Assembly: GCA_963756605.1 (NCBI GenBank)
Contig: CAVWOT010000018.1
Location: 186,001-250,000, forward strand
Source of the DNA: Bog-159 sp963756605
GTDB taxonomy: Bacteria > Acidobacteriota > Terriglobia > Bryobacterales > Bryobacteraceae
Direction of reading: 5' to 3'
Length of the DNA: 64,000 nt
Under the pieces are notes generated by a model. That model did no database searches. It had not been told where the DNA came from and was given only the letters and a program-made list of their open reading frames with translations. Made by a program: the position numbers and the translations under genes. Every line of letters starts with the position of its first letter. Position 1 is the stretch's first letter. Below, one piece after another: positions 16,268-24,407 of this stretch.

Positions 16268-19200
16268 GTGAATCTTCGCATGCTGTTATACAGTTGCCGA
16301 ACGTTGGCAATCACGGTTGCCATCTGCGCGCTGGCGAGTTCCGCCTGGGCCCAGCAGGTGAGTGCAACGATTACAGGAAGGGTTACCGACCCATCGGGCG
16401 CGGCGATTTCAAGCGCCAAGGTGACAGCCACATCGGTGGAGCGCGGAATTCCATATACCGCAACCACGAATGGGGAGGGCTACTACAATCTGCAAAACCT
16501 CCTGGTTGGCGAATACAACGTGAAAGTGGAAAACGCCGGTTTCCAGACGGCTACGCAATCCAACGTCACGCTGCAAATGAACCAGGTGGCCAAGATGGAT
16601 TTCCAGCTTCAGGTAGGAAATGTCCAGACCACGGTGGAGGTGACATCGGCGGCGCCGGTGCTACAGACTCAGCAGACCTTAGTAGGACAGGTGATCGACT
16701 CGCGCACCGATACCACGCTGCCGCTGGCTACGCGCAATTACGTGGAGCTGACACTACTGGCGCCGGGAACCGTCCACCCGGATCTATCCTCATTTGAGAA
16801 TGGGTTCACCACCGGCAATGGCGGACGTCCCTATGTGAACGGCAACCGCGAACAGGCCGACAATTTCATCCTGGACGGCATGGACAACAACCAGGTCTCA
16901 GACAACCTGGTGGGTTATGCGCCCAGCGTGGATGCCATTCAGGAATTCAATGAAATCACCCAGAACGGGCCGGCGGAGTTCGGCAACTTTATGGGCGCGG
17001 TCATCAGTACTTCGATCAAGTCCGGAACCAACGAATATCACGGCGCAGCGTTCGAGTTCTTTCGTAACAACGTTCTGAATTCGAATAAATGGGAATACAA
17101 TTTCGAGGGTGCGCCCAAGCCGGCACAACGATGGAACGAGTTTGGCGCCACGCTGGGCGGCCCTATCAAGAAGGATAAGCTGTTCTTCTTCGTCGATTAT
17201 CAAGGGGAGCGCTTCGACACGCCCACCACGATCAGCGCCACCAGCATGCTGACGGCGGCCGAGCGTGGCGGCGATTTCTCCGCGCTGCTGCCCAACACCA
17301 TCATCTACAATCCATACGACGTCACCGGAAGCGGCGCAAACGCCCAGCGGGTGCCCTTTCCGAATAACGTTATTCCCACTAACCTGCTGAGCTCAGTGGC
17401 GTCGAAAATCGCCGGCGACACCAGCGCTTATCCGCTACCCACCGGACCGGGGCTGGTTAACAACTTCCTGTTCGCGTCTCACAGCGACATCGACGCGGAC
17501 CAAGGCGACGCGCGCGTGGATTGGAACCTTTCCAACAACGACCGCATATTCGGCCGCTACTCGCAGAGCCAAACGACCAATCCCTCGACCAACAATGTGC
17601 CGATCTTCTATAACGCCTTTAACGATTACCCTACACACAACGGTGTGGTGGATTGGGTCCACACGGTGTCGCCAGCCATCGTCAATGACGCGCGTGTAGG
17701 AGTGAATTACGTGTTCATCAACGACGGCGCGGCCGGAAACGGGCTCACCAACCTGAACAGTACGGTGGGGCTTCCCGGCATTCCATCGAGCATCCTGCCG
17801 TCCATGAGTATGCCAGGCGGCTATGCCGCAACCATCGGGAATTCGGACGTCTACGAGTTGTTCGCCGACGCGGTGATTCAGTATGAAGACACCGTGACGA
17901 TCAGCAAAGGCAGTCACACGTTCCATCTCGGTTTCCAGGGATGGAGGGAGCGCATCGACACTTTCTACTCCGGCAACAACGGCGAAGCCGGCTCGTTCAC
18001 TTTCGGCGGAGGCTACACCACGGCGGTCCCGGGCCAAACGTTCGGCACCAAGAACGCGGCCGGCATTGCCACTGGCCAGCCGGAAGCGGACTTCATGCTG
18101 GGGTTGGCTTCCTCGATCGGCGGCGGCGTTAATGGCGGTACCTGGGGCCAGCGCTCCAACGTGTTCGGCACGTTTTTCCAGGACGACTGGCACATTACCC
18201 CCAACTTTACCGCTAATCTGGGCCTGCGCTGGGAACTGCACACCCCCTGGTGTGAAGTGCATAACCGGCAGGACAACTTCGGGCTGTTCTCCGGCCAGAT
18301 CGAGTATCCCGATCAGGATGGAAACAATTGTGCGCTGTACAACCAGTACAACGGCATCACCAACTTCCAACCGCGCGTAGGGCTGGCGTGGAACGTCATG
18401 CGGAACACTGTGGTGCGCGCGGCTTACACGCTGTCGAACTACCTGGAAGGGACGGGCACCAACCTGCGCCTGCCCATCAATCCGCCTTTTGCGCACGAGA
18501 CCTCCGCCAACTATACGACGTCGCAATATTTGTCGGATTCTCTGCCGCCCACCACGCTCGATCAGGGACTCACACCGATTGCGTCCAGTACCGGGTTCGC
18601 GGACGCCACGTTGCGCGTGTGGGACCCGAACATCCGGCCGGCGGTCGCCAACCAGTGGAACTTCACGATCCAGCAGCAGTTCGCCGGTTCCACCACCTTG
18701 CAAGTCGGCTATGTGGGCCAGCGCACCACTCACTTGATGGTCCCGATGCCGTACTTCCAGGAGCAGTTGATTTCACCTGGGGTAACCGCGCCCAGTCCCT
18801 ATCTGGCGGGCAATCCGACTCTGACCAGCGAGATCAGCCAGATTTCGGGCACCGCATCGAACGGCGATCAGAGCTATAACGCGCTGCAGGCTGTGTTCCA
18901 GAAGAGACTGAACAAAGGTCTGGAGTATTCGGTGGCCTACACTTACTCGAAATGCATGACCAATTCCAGTGGTTACTATGGCTCGTGGGGCGGTGCGGCT
19001 GTTCCTACGTCGCCGTACTTTCAGAATCTCTACGACATGAAAGCGGAGTGGGGACCCTGCTACTACGATGTCAAGCACACGCTGTCGAGCTACGTTACCT
19101 ATGACCTGCCCTTCGGCAGAGACCGCCAGTTTGGCAAGAGCCTGAACCCGGTAGTCAACGCCATCCTGGGAGATTGGCAGGCGAATGCCATCGTCCTGCT

Positions 19201-19627
19201 GCATACCGGATTTCCGCTGACCACCCAAGCTGCAGACGATACCGGGACCAACTCGCGCGGTTCGCGCGCGAACTGTCTGGCTCCTGTGCAGTATTACCAC
19301 GAACAGAATTCACCGCTGGGCGGCTATCAATGGTTTAACGCGGCAGACTTCGGACCGGAGACTGGCGGCACGTTCGGCACGTGCGGTGTAGGTACGATCC
19401 GCGGTCCGGGACTAGCTACTATGGACGCCAGCCTGGCGAAATTCTTCAACTTCACGGAACGCTTTAAGCTGGAGTTCCGAGCCGAGGCTACCAATCTCAC
19501 CAACACACCGATTCTGAATGCGCCCAACATCGGAATCGGTTCTACGATGGGCCTCCTTCAGTCATCTGCCGGCGCCTCCGGCGTATTCGGCAGACAAATC
19601 CAGTTTGCGATGAAGTTCCACTATTAG
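16268..19627 (+). CDS. Oar-like TonB-dependent receptor with carboxypeptidase-regulatory domain
   Basis: 1119 residues from GTG 16268, with GGAGG 7 nt upstream. A signal peptide (ALASSAWAQQ) is followed by a carboxypeptidase-regulatory-like beta-sandwich (about 30-115: ATITGRVTDPSGAAISSAKV...GEYNVKVENAGF). A plug-like region comes next (RPYVNGNREQADNFILDGMD; AEFGNFMGAVISTSIKSG), then a beta-barrel ending in an aromatic residue (QIQFAMKFHY). This is the Oar/TonB-receptor class that is highly expanded in Solibacter-type acidobacteria, located in the outer membrane. The substrate is unknown. A divergent GntR gene and an operator cluster suggest induction by a specific nutrient. A strong terminator follows. 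Confidence 0.92.
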   Translation: MNLRMLLYSCRTLAITVAICALASSAWAQQVSATITGRVTDPSGAAISSAKVTATSVERGIPYTATTNGEGYYNLQNLLVGEYNVKVENAGFQTATQSNVTLQMNQVAKMDFQLQVGNVQTTVEVTSAAPVLQTQQTLVGQVIDSRTDTTLPLATRNYVELTLLAPGTVHPDLSSFENGFTTGNGGRPYVNGNREQADNFILDGMDNNQVSDNLVGYAPSVDAIQEFNEITQNGPAEFGNFMGAVISTSIKSGTNEYHGAAFEFFRNNVLNSNKWEYNFEGAPKPAQRWNEFGATLGGPIKKDKLFFFVDYQGERFDTPTTISATSMLTAAERGGDFSALLPNTIIYNPYDVTGSGANAQRVPFPNNVIPTNLLSSVASKIAGDTSAYPLPTGPGLVNNFLFASHSDIDADQGDARVDWNLSNNDRIFGRYSQSQTTNPSTNNVPIFYNAFNDYPTHNGVVDWVHTVSPAIVNDARVGVNYVFINDGAAGNGLTNLNSTVGLPGIPSSILPSMSMPGGYAATIGNSDVYELFADAVIQYEDTVTISKGSHTFHLGFQGWRERIDTFYSGNNGEAGSFTFGGGYTTAVPGQTFGTKNAAGIATGQPEADFMLGLASSIGGGVNGGTWGQRSNVFGTFFQDDWHITPNFTANLGLRWELHTPWCEVHNRQDNFGLFSGQIEYPDQDGNNCALYNQYNGITNFQPRVGLAWNVMRNTVVRAAYTLSNYLEGTGTNLRLPINPPFAHETSANYTTSQYLSDSLPPTTLDQGLTPIASSTGFADATLRVWDPNIRPAVANQWNFTIQQQFAGSTTLQVGYVGQRTTHLMVPMPYFQEQLISPGVTAPSPYLAGNPTLTSEISQISGTASNGDQSYNALQAVFQKRLNKGLEYSVAYTYSKCMTNSSGYYGSWGGAAVPTSPYFQNLYDMKAEWGPCYYDVKHTLSSYVTYDLPFGRDRQFGKSLNPVVNAILGDWQANAIVLLHTGFPLTTQAADDTGTNSRGSRANCLAPVQYYHEQNSPLGGYQWFNAADFGPETGGTFGTCGVGTIRGPGLATMDASLAKFFNFTERFKLEFRAEATNLTNTPILNAPNIGIGSTMGLLQSSAGASGVFGRQIQFAMKFHY

Positions 19628-19664
19628 TTAGCAGTCAGTAATCCGACCGCATATGTCAGAGTTC

Positions 19665-19698
19665 GGGGAGCCGAAACGGCGGCTCCCCATTTTTATTT
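19665..19698 (+). terminator. Rho-independent terminator after the Oar-like receptor
   Basis: GGGGAGCC (19665-19672) pairs with GGCTCCCC (19681-19688), with an 8-nt loop, followed by ATTTTTATTT. Confidence 0.85.
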
Positions 19699-19708
19699 GC
19701 GGCGTACA

Positions 19709-20644
19709 ATGAGGGTAGTGAAACTCCTTCCTTTGGGCGTGCTTTTGGGTGTGCTGGCGGCGGCTGTGGCGGCCGGCGCGTCATCCCAGCAACTTGCGGA
19801 GTCCGGCCATTGCCGGGAAGCGCTGCCCTTATTGAAAGCGGATCTGGCCAAGGCCACCGCCGCGGAGCAGAAACGCCTGGGCGCGGATGGTGTGCGCTGC
19901 GGCATGACACTCGATGACCTGGATGCCGCCCTCGATTTTCTGCGCGTTCTCGATAAGAATTTTCCCAGCGATCCGGAAGTGCTGTATCTCGCGACGCATG
20001 TTTTCTCCGATCTGTCCATACGCGCTTCACACCGATTGATGTTACTGGGTCCGTCCTCGTATCAGGTGCACGAACTGAACGCGGAAGCCATGGAGACGCA
20101 GGGCAAATGGAGCGACGCCGAGGCGGAGTATCGCGAGGTGCTGAAGAAGGACCCGCAGGTGCCAGGCATCCACTATCGCATCGCGCGATTGCTGCTTTCG
20201 GCTCCGCCGGCAGGGAGCACCGCCGACGTCAAAACCGGCGCGCGCCGCGAATTGGAAGAAGAGTTGAAGATCGATCCGCGCAATGCTGCCGCTGAATGTA
20301 TCCTGGGTGAACTGGACCGGCAAGACGGTAAAGACACGGTGGCCATCGAGCATTTCAGCCGCGCCACCAAGTTGGATGCGGGATTTGAAGACGCCTACAT
20401 CGGGCTGGGGCGCACACTGCTCAGCGAGGACCGCGCCGCCGATGCCATTCCGCCGCTCGAAATCGCGGTTAAGCTCGATCCGGATAGCCCGGTGGCGCAC
20501 TTCAATCTGGCCACGGCTTACTCCCGCATGGGACGCAAGGAAGATGCGGCGCGGGAGTTTAACCGGCTGAAGGTGGTGTCGGAAAAGTTGAAACAGACTA
20601 ACCAGCAGGTGCGGGAGGGGATTGCGGGCGCTCCTCCGCAATAA
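19709..20644 (+). CDS. Exported TPR-repeat protein
   Basis: 311 residues from ATG 19709; a TTG 12 nt upstream is also in frame. The signal peptide (VVKLLPLGVLLGVLAAAVAA) is followed by about six tetratricopeptide units, for example AMETQGKWSDAEAEYREVLK and VAHFNLATAYSRMGRKEDAA. A pair of cysteines lies near the N-terminus (GHCREAL; VRCGMT). Periplasmic scaffold function is inferred from the domain only. It stands alone, downstream of a terminator and followed by a type A repeat. Confidence 0.8.
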   Translation: MRVVKLLPLGVLLGVLAAAVAAGASSQQLAESGHCREALPLLKADLAKATAAEQKRLGADGVRCGMTLDDLDAALDFLRVLDKNFPSDPEVLYLATHVFSDLSIRASHRLMLLGPSSYQVHELNAEAMETQGKWSDAEAEYREVLKKDPQVPGIHYRIARLLLSAPPAGSTADVKTGARRELEEELKIDPRNAAAECILGELDRQDGKDTVAIEHFSRATKLDAGFEDAYIGLGRTLLSEDRAADAIPPLEIAVKLDPDSPVAHFNLATAYSRMGRKEDAAREFNRLKVVSEKLKQTNQQVREGIAGAPPQ

Positions 20645-20671
20645 GAAAGTGGGTTTAGCTCGCCCAGGCAA

Positions 20672-20717
20672 GCAGGCCGACGTGGACGTCGGCCGCAGGA
20701 CTGGAGTCCTGCCCCAC
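20672..20717 (+). repeat. Tandem-hairpin repeat type A (right half only)
   Basis: GGCCGACGTGGACGTCGGCC and GGACTGGAGTCC then GCCCCACAATT. It lies in the 76-nt convergent gap between the TPR gene and the candidate selenoprotein gene. Confidence 0.7.
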
Positions 20718-20720
20718 AAT

Positions 20721-21482
20721 TCACTTCAGCCCGCTGGGCAGCAAGCTGCGGCGGAAATCATCGATCACTCGCACCACCGGCGCACCAGCGAACTGCGGGA
20801 GCGGGAAGGCATCGCCCCAACGCACGCCGGGCGGAAAGACGGCCACCCAGTCCCACACCAGGTGCTGCCGCCGGATGGCCTGCGATAACGCGCGTTCCCG
20901 ATCCCAGAACTGCGTGACGCGAGCATCGGGAAGGCGCCGCAGCGCGGCCGCCCCCGGCGCATGCCAATCCGTAATCAGAACCGGCTCCCACACGACGAAC
21001 ACGCGCACGCTGGGATCGTCTACATCGCGCAGCACCGACTCGACCGCGGAGGCCCCCCGCAGACATGTCCCTCAAGTGGGCGATAACAGCGCCACCGCGC
21101 GGGTGCGACCGGCCGCCCGGTTGAAGGCTTCCCGGAAGTTGCCGACTGCGAGCGCCGTGACGGCAGGCTGGCCGGCAGGCGCGCTGGCGGGCACGTAGCC
21201 GAAAAGCATGGCCGCCACTAAGCCGGTGGAACATAGCAGCACGGTCAGATTCAGCGCGCGCCGTCCGCGTCCACACTGGCGGGTACGCCAGGCCTGCACG
21301 AAACCGACGGCCAGCATCAGAACCGAGAACGCGATCAGATATGGCTGCAGCGGCAAAAGGAATCCGGCAGCGCCCGCGGATCCCGCCGCCAATAGAAACG
21401 GACCTAAAGGCAGGCAGCAACTGAATGCCGCCAGCGCGCTGGCCACCGCCGCGGCCGAAGATCCCAGCGCGCCGGCCTTCAT
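20721..21482 (-). CDS. Candidate selenoprotein: MerT-like membrane domain plus thioredoxin-like domain, in-frame UGA
   Basis: Read as one 253-residue protein with selenocysteine at codon 137 (TGA at 21074-21072). Residues 1-95 resemble the mercuric transport protein MerT: three hydrophobic segments and a vicinal cysteine pair in FSCCLPLGPFLLAAG. After a linker comes LLSPT-U-GTC-LRGASAVESV, then VRVFVVWEPVLITDW, a thioredoxin-like fold whose CxxC has U in the first position. A conventional reading gives two ORFs, 21072-21482 and a headless 20721-21035 whose GTG start would cut off the redox motif. The two ORFs are exactly in frame and the UGA is followed by a strong SECIS-like hairpin. The ATG at 21482 overlaps the manA stop (ATGA). 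Selenocysteine is inferred; a CxxC-to-UxxC change is a common selenoprotein form. Confidence 0.7.
21037..21074 (-). promoter_or_regulatory. Bacterial SECIS-like hairpin just after the UGA
   Basis: On the minus strand, the arm GACAUGUCUGCGG (21069-21057) pairs with CCGCGGUCGAGUC (21049-21037) through 13 layers with only A-A and U-U mismatches. It leaves the apical loop GGGGCCU (21056-21050). The stem begins 2 nt after the UGA, and the G-rich loop starts 16 nt after it. That is the geometry of bacterial SECIS elements recognised by SelB (E. coli fdhF type). Pairing was done by eye; no folding energy was computed. Confidence 0.65.
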
Positions 21483-22270
21483 GGCACACACACTCGCAAG
21501 AATCGCGCTCCACCCTTGGCGTTAATGTGAAACGCGGCGGCGTGCGCGGGAACTACCCAAACCTCGCCCGGCGCGAAGGGCTCCTCGCCGAAACGACCCG
21601 CACCTTCCAGGCAGATCAGCAACTCGGTACTCGCCGTAACAGCCCATGCCACCGTATCACCTGCCGCCAGCGACTCTGTCCGGAAGTATGGGCACTCCAC
21701 CAGCAATCGGCGTCCTTCGCCTAAATCTACACACGCGCTGGCGCCTGGATGGCAGCCCAGGTCCGCCACGGCCAGCGCGGCATCCAGATGCAACTCGCGT
21801 GGACGGCCGTAGTCGTACAGCCTGTAGGTCACGTCGCTGTACTGTTGGATCTCACAGAGCGCCATTCCCGCGCCGATGGCATGCACGGTGCCCGCCGGCA
21901 CGAAGAAGGTATCGCCGGGATGCGCCGGATACCAGCGCAGCAGTTCTTCGATGGCGCCGGACACTGCTGCCGCGCGCGCCTCATCGCGTCCGAGTGGCCG
22001 CTTGAATCCCAGCGCCAGCCGCGCTTCGGGCGCCGCGCGCAGCACATGCCACATCTCGGTTTTGCCGGGTCCATTCGCGGAATCGCCCGGATGCACTTGC
22101 ACGGAGAGCTTCTCGGAGGTGAAGAGAAACTTGATCAACAAACGCGGCTCTTCCGGCGCGGTGAACCACACTTCGCCTGTTTTGAGGGCGCCGTGCGGAT
22201 ACCAGGGCTCCGTGTCGGGTGTGCCCCAGACTTTTTCGAGCGCTTTGGGTTCGAGGCGACGAATCTTCAC
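21479..22270 (-). CDS. manA: Mannose-6-phosphate isomerase, class I (short cupin form)
   Basis: 263 residues from GTG 22270, with AGGAAC 6 nt upstream. It interconverts fructose-6-phosphate and mannose-6-phosphate in the cytosol. Zinc-site and family motifs are visible: QVHPGD near residue 60, GKTEMWHVL near 72 and PAGTVHAIGAGM near 130. Then comes YDYGRPRELHLDAAL, and a C-terminal cupin ends in HAAAFHINAKGG. This is the compact Bacillus-like form. A longer frame to 22453 exists but runs through a type B repeat and lacks homology. Its stop overlaps the start of the candidate selenoprotein gene, so the two are probably co-transcribed. Confidence 0.88.
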   Translation of the reverse strand: MKIRRLEPKALEKVWGTPDTEPWYPHGALKTGEVWFTAPEEPRLLIKFLFTSEKLSVQVHPGDSANGPGKTEMWHVLRAAPEARLALGFKRPLGRDEARAAAVSGAIEELLRWYPAHPGDTFFVPAGTVHAIGAGMALCEIQQYSDVTYRLYDYGRPRELHLDAALAVADLGCHPGASACVDLGEGRRLLVECPYFRTESLAAGDTVAWAVTASTELLICLEGAGRFGEEPFAPGEVWVVPAHAAAFHINAKGGARFLRVCVP

Positions 22271-22296
22271 TGTTCCTACTGCTGCATAGCCACTGC

Positions 22297-22336
22297 TGCG
22301 GGGCTTAAGCCCCGCGCCGGCTAAAGCCCGCCCTCC
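22297..22336 (+). repeat. Dispersed repeat type B copy
   Basis: GCGGGGCTTAAGCCCCGC hairpin followed by GCCGGCTAAAGCCCGCCCTCC. It abuts the aspC stop at 22341 and may terminate transcription of aspC. Confidence 0.7.
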
Positions 22337-22340
22337 AAGA

Positions 22341-23534
22341 CTATGCGGACTGTTCCACAATGAAACGGTGCAGGCGGTCCAGCCCACGCTCCAGTTCGTG
22401 CATGGAAGTGGCGTAAGAGATGCGCACGTGCCGGTCGGTGCCGAACGCCTCACCCGGAACCACCGCGACGGCGGCTTTATCGAGCAGCCGCTCGGCGAAA
22501 CTCACGCCGCTCGAGATGCCGTTCCGAAATGCCACGCCCACGTTCGGATAAGCATAGAACGCGCCACGCGGCTCGGCGCAGCGCACGCCGGGAATCGCGC
22601 GCAGCCGCCCGACGACGAAGTCGCGCCGTTTGGCGTATTCCGCCAGCATGGTGGCCACGGAATCCTGCGGACCGCGCAGCGCTTCCACCGCGCCCTTCTG
22701 CGCAATCGAAGTCGGATTGGAAGTGGCGTGGCTTTGCAGCTTGGTCATAGCGCCGATCACCCGCGCGGGCGCCAGCGCGAAACCGATACGCCAACCGGTC
22801 ATGGCGTAGGTCTTCGAAAGGGACCCGGCCACCAGCACGTTCTCCTTCGCCCCCGGGAGAGATGCGACGGAAAACGGGTCGCTGTCGTACAAGAAGCGGC
22901 AGTAGCACTCATCGGTCATCAGGAAAATGCCGCGCGCGGCCGTCATGCGGTAGATCTTTTCAAACTCGGCACGGTCGAGCACTGCGCCACTGGGATTCGA
23001 TGGCGAATTGATCAGCACGATCTTGGTACGCGACGTCAAATGCGGGGCGATCATGTCCGCGGTCAGCGTGAAGCCCTGCTCTTCATCAGTCGCGACAAAT
23101 ACGCACTTGGCGCCGGCGTAGTTCACCACATCCTTATAAGTGACCCAATACGGCACGGGGATCACGACTTCGTCGCCCGGGTTGAGCAGCGCCTGCGTCA
23201 GGTTGAAGATGGCATGCTTGCCGCCCACGGTAATCAGGCATTCGGCCGGCTGGTAATGCGTGCCGAAATCCGCCGCGTGCCTCTCGCAGACTGCCTGCCT
23301 CAGTTCCATTGTGCCGGCTGCGTTGGTGTACTTCGTGAAATTCTGTTCCAACGCGCGGATGGCGGCGCGCTTGATATTGTCGGGCGTCGGAAAATCGGGC
23401 TCGCCCGCGCCGAAATCCACGACGTCCACGCCCTGGGTGCGCAGCTTTTCCGCATCCGCCGCCACCTTCATGGTGGACGACACGCTGATGAGAGAGATCC
23501 GTTCCGCGATTTCCTGATTCGTTTCGACTACCAT
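22341..23534 (-). CDS. Class I PLP-dependent aminotransferase (aspartate aminotransferase type)
   Basis: 397 residues from ATG 23534, with AGGAGGAGG about 11 nt upstream. It transfers amino groups between aspartate-type donors and 2-oxoglutarate. Class I motifs are present: GEPDFPTPD near residue 45, NSPSNPSGAV near 175, and the pyridoxal-phosphate lysine in SLSKTYAMTGWRIGF (about 236). ISYATSMHELERGLDRL at the C-terminus is typical of the Thermus/Bacillus aspartate aminotransferase (Ib) group. The precise substrate range (aspartate, prephenate or tyrosine) cannot be fixed by eye. It follows coaD by 22 nt and is probably co-transcribed with it. Confidence 0.9.
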   Translation of the reverse strand: MVVETNQEIAERISLISVSSTMKVAADAEKLRTQGVDVVDFGAGEPDFPTPDNIKRAAIRALEQNFTKYTNAAGTMELRQAVCERHAADFGTHYQPAECLITVGGKHAIFNLTQALLNPGDEVVIPVPYWVTYKDVVNYAGAKCVFVATDEEQGFTLTADMIAPHLTSRTKIVLINSPSNPSGAVLDRAEFEKIYRMTAARGIFLMTDECYCRFLYDSDPFSVASLPGAKENVLVAGSLSKTYAMTGWRIGFALAPARVIGAMTKLQSHATSNPTSIAQKGAVEALRGPQDSVATMLAEYAKRRDFVVGRLRAIPGVRCAEPRGAFYAYPNVGVAFRNGISSGVSFAERLLDKAAVAVVPGEAFGTDRHVRISYATSMHELERGLDRLHRFIVEQSA

Positions 23535-23556
23535 CTGGCTTTCTGCCTCCTCCTGT

Positions 23557-24063
23557 TTAGCTTCGTCCGAACCGCTTCCGCAACCTGACTTCCACCGGCG
23601 GCGGCACCAGCCCCGCGATGTTGCCCCCCAGGCCAAACACTTCCTTCACCAGGCGGGAGCTGATGAATGAATGCGCCTCGCTGGCCATCATGAAAACCGT
23701 TTCGATATCCGGATGCAGCCGCCGGTTCATTAAGGCCATCTGCAGCTCATATTCGTAATCCGAAATGGCGCGTATGCCGCGCAACAGCACGGTGGCGCCA
23801 TTGCGCGCCGCGTAATCCACCAAGAGGCCATCGAACGAGTCGACCGCGACGTTCGCATAGCAGCCCACCACCTCGCGCAACATCTCGATTCGCTCTTCGA
23901 CGCTGAACAGCGGCTGCTTGGTTTCATTGCGCAGAATAGCCACGGTCAACTGGTCGAAAAGATAGCGCCCGCGCACGATCAAATCCAAATGGCCATTGGT
24001 GATCGGGTCAAAAGAACCCGGATAGATGGCGGTCACTCGGGGCGGCTTCGTGGCCGCGCGCAC
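23557..24063 (-). CDS. coaD: Phosphopantetheine adenylyltransferase
   Basis: 168 residues, standard length. It catalyses the penultimate step of coenzyme A synthesis, moving AMP from ATP to 4'-phosphopantetheine. The nucleotidyltransferase signature is clear: YPGSFDPITNGHLDLI near residue 14 with the TxGH-like NGH, LLRGIRAISDYEYELQMA near 95, and SSRLVKEV near 140. GTG 24063 is the likely start; a second GTG nine codons in is also possible. First gene of a unit with the aminotransferase. Confidence 0.95.
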   Translation of the reverse strand: MRAATKPPRVTAIYPGSFDPITNGHLDLIVRGRYLFDQLTVAILRNETKQPLFSVEERIEMLREVVGCYANVAVDSFDGLLVDYAARNGATVLLRGIRAISDYEYELQMALMNRRLHPDIETVFMMASEAHSFISSRLVKEVFGLGGNIAGLVPPPVEVRLRKRFGRS

Positions 24064-24104
24064 GCTTTCGGTTTCGTTGGTTATTCTACGATTCTACCCT
24101 GAGA

Positions 24105-24190
24105 GTGGTGGCTGGTGGTTGGTGGCTGGTGGTTGGTGGCTGGTGGTTGGTGGCTGGTGGTTGGTGGCTGGTGGCTAGTGGCTGGTGGTT
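24105..24190 (+). repeat. TGGTGGCTGGTTGG minisatellite
   Basis: Tandem alternation of GTGGCTG and GTGGTTG for about 85 bp upstream of coaD. No spacer structure, so not CRISPR. Confidence 0.85.
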
Positions 24191-24320
24191 TTGTCGCTCG
24201 CTTCGCTCGCAGCGAATGCTAATTCCGCCAGGCGGATTCACGGGCGAGGGTCAAACCTCACCTGCCGGCGTCGACAGCGAGCAGCTGTCGGCGGACAGAT
24301 CGGCCACCGTGGTCTGAACC
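24188..24320 (+). pseudogene. Possible decayed coding remnant (very tentative)
   Basis: Pieces in alternating frames give SLASLAANANS, PPGGFTGEG and GSNLTC. Together these recall the N-terminus of exported haem-motif (CxxCH) proteins of acidobacteria. Nothing complete is present. The rest of the 24064-24407 gap is the minisatellite and a type B repeat. Confidence 0.2.
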
Positions 24321-24337
24321 CGGAACCAAAACGATGT

Positions 24338-24380
24338 TGCAGCGGGGCTGAAGCCCCGCGCCGGCTAAAGCCCGCCCTCC
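24338..24380 (+). repeat. Dispersed repeat type B copy
   Basis: GCGGGGCTGAAGCCCCGC hairpin followed by GCCGGCTAAAGCCCGCCCTCC, 28 nt from the stop of the next minus-strand gene. Confidence 0.7.
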
Positions 24381-24407
24381 AAAAGCTAATACGATTTTGC
24401 GGGGTTG

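Noticed and set aside
17435..18733. 432-residue minus-strand ORF
   Set aside because: Antisense to the well-supported Oar-like receptor; no recognisable motif.
20721..21035. Separate 104-residue protein starting at GTG 21035
   Set aside because: It would begin inside a thioredoxin-like fold after the redox motif and has no ribosome site; the in-frame UGA reading explains both ORFs better.
22368..23588. 406-residue plus-strand ORF
   Set aside because: Antisense to the aminotransferase; His/Arg-rich shadow translation.
24105..24190. CRISPR array or regulatory repeat
   Set aside because: Simple TGGTGGCTGGTTGG slippage repeat without spacers.
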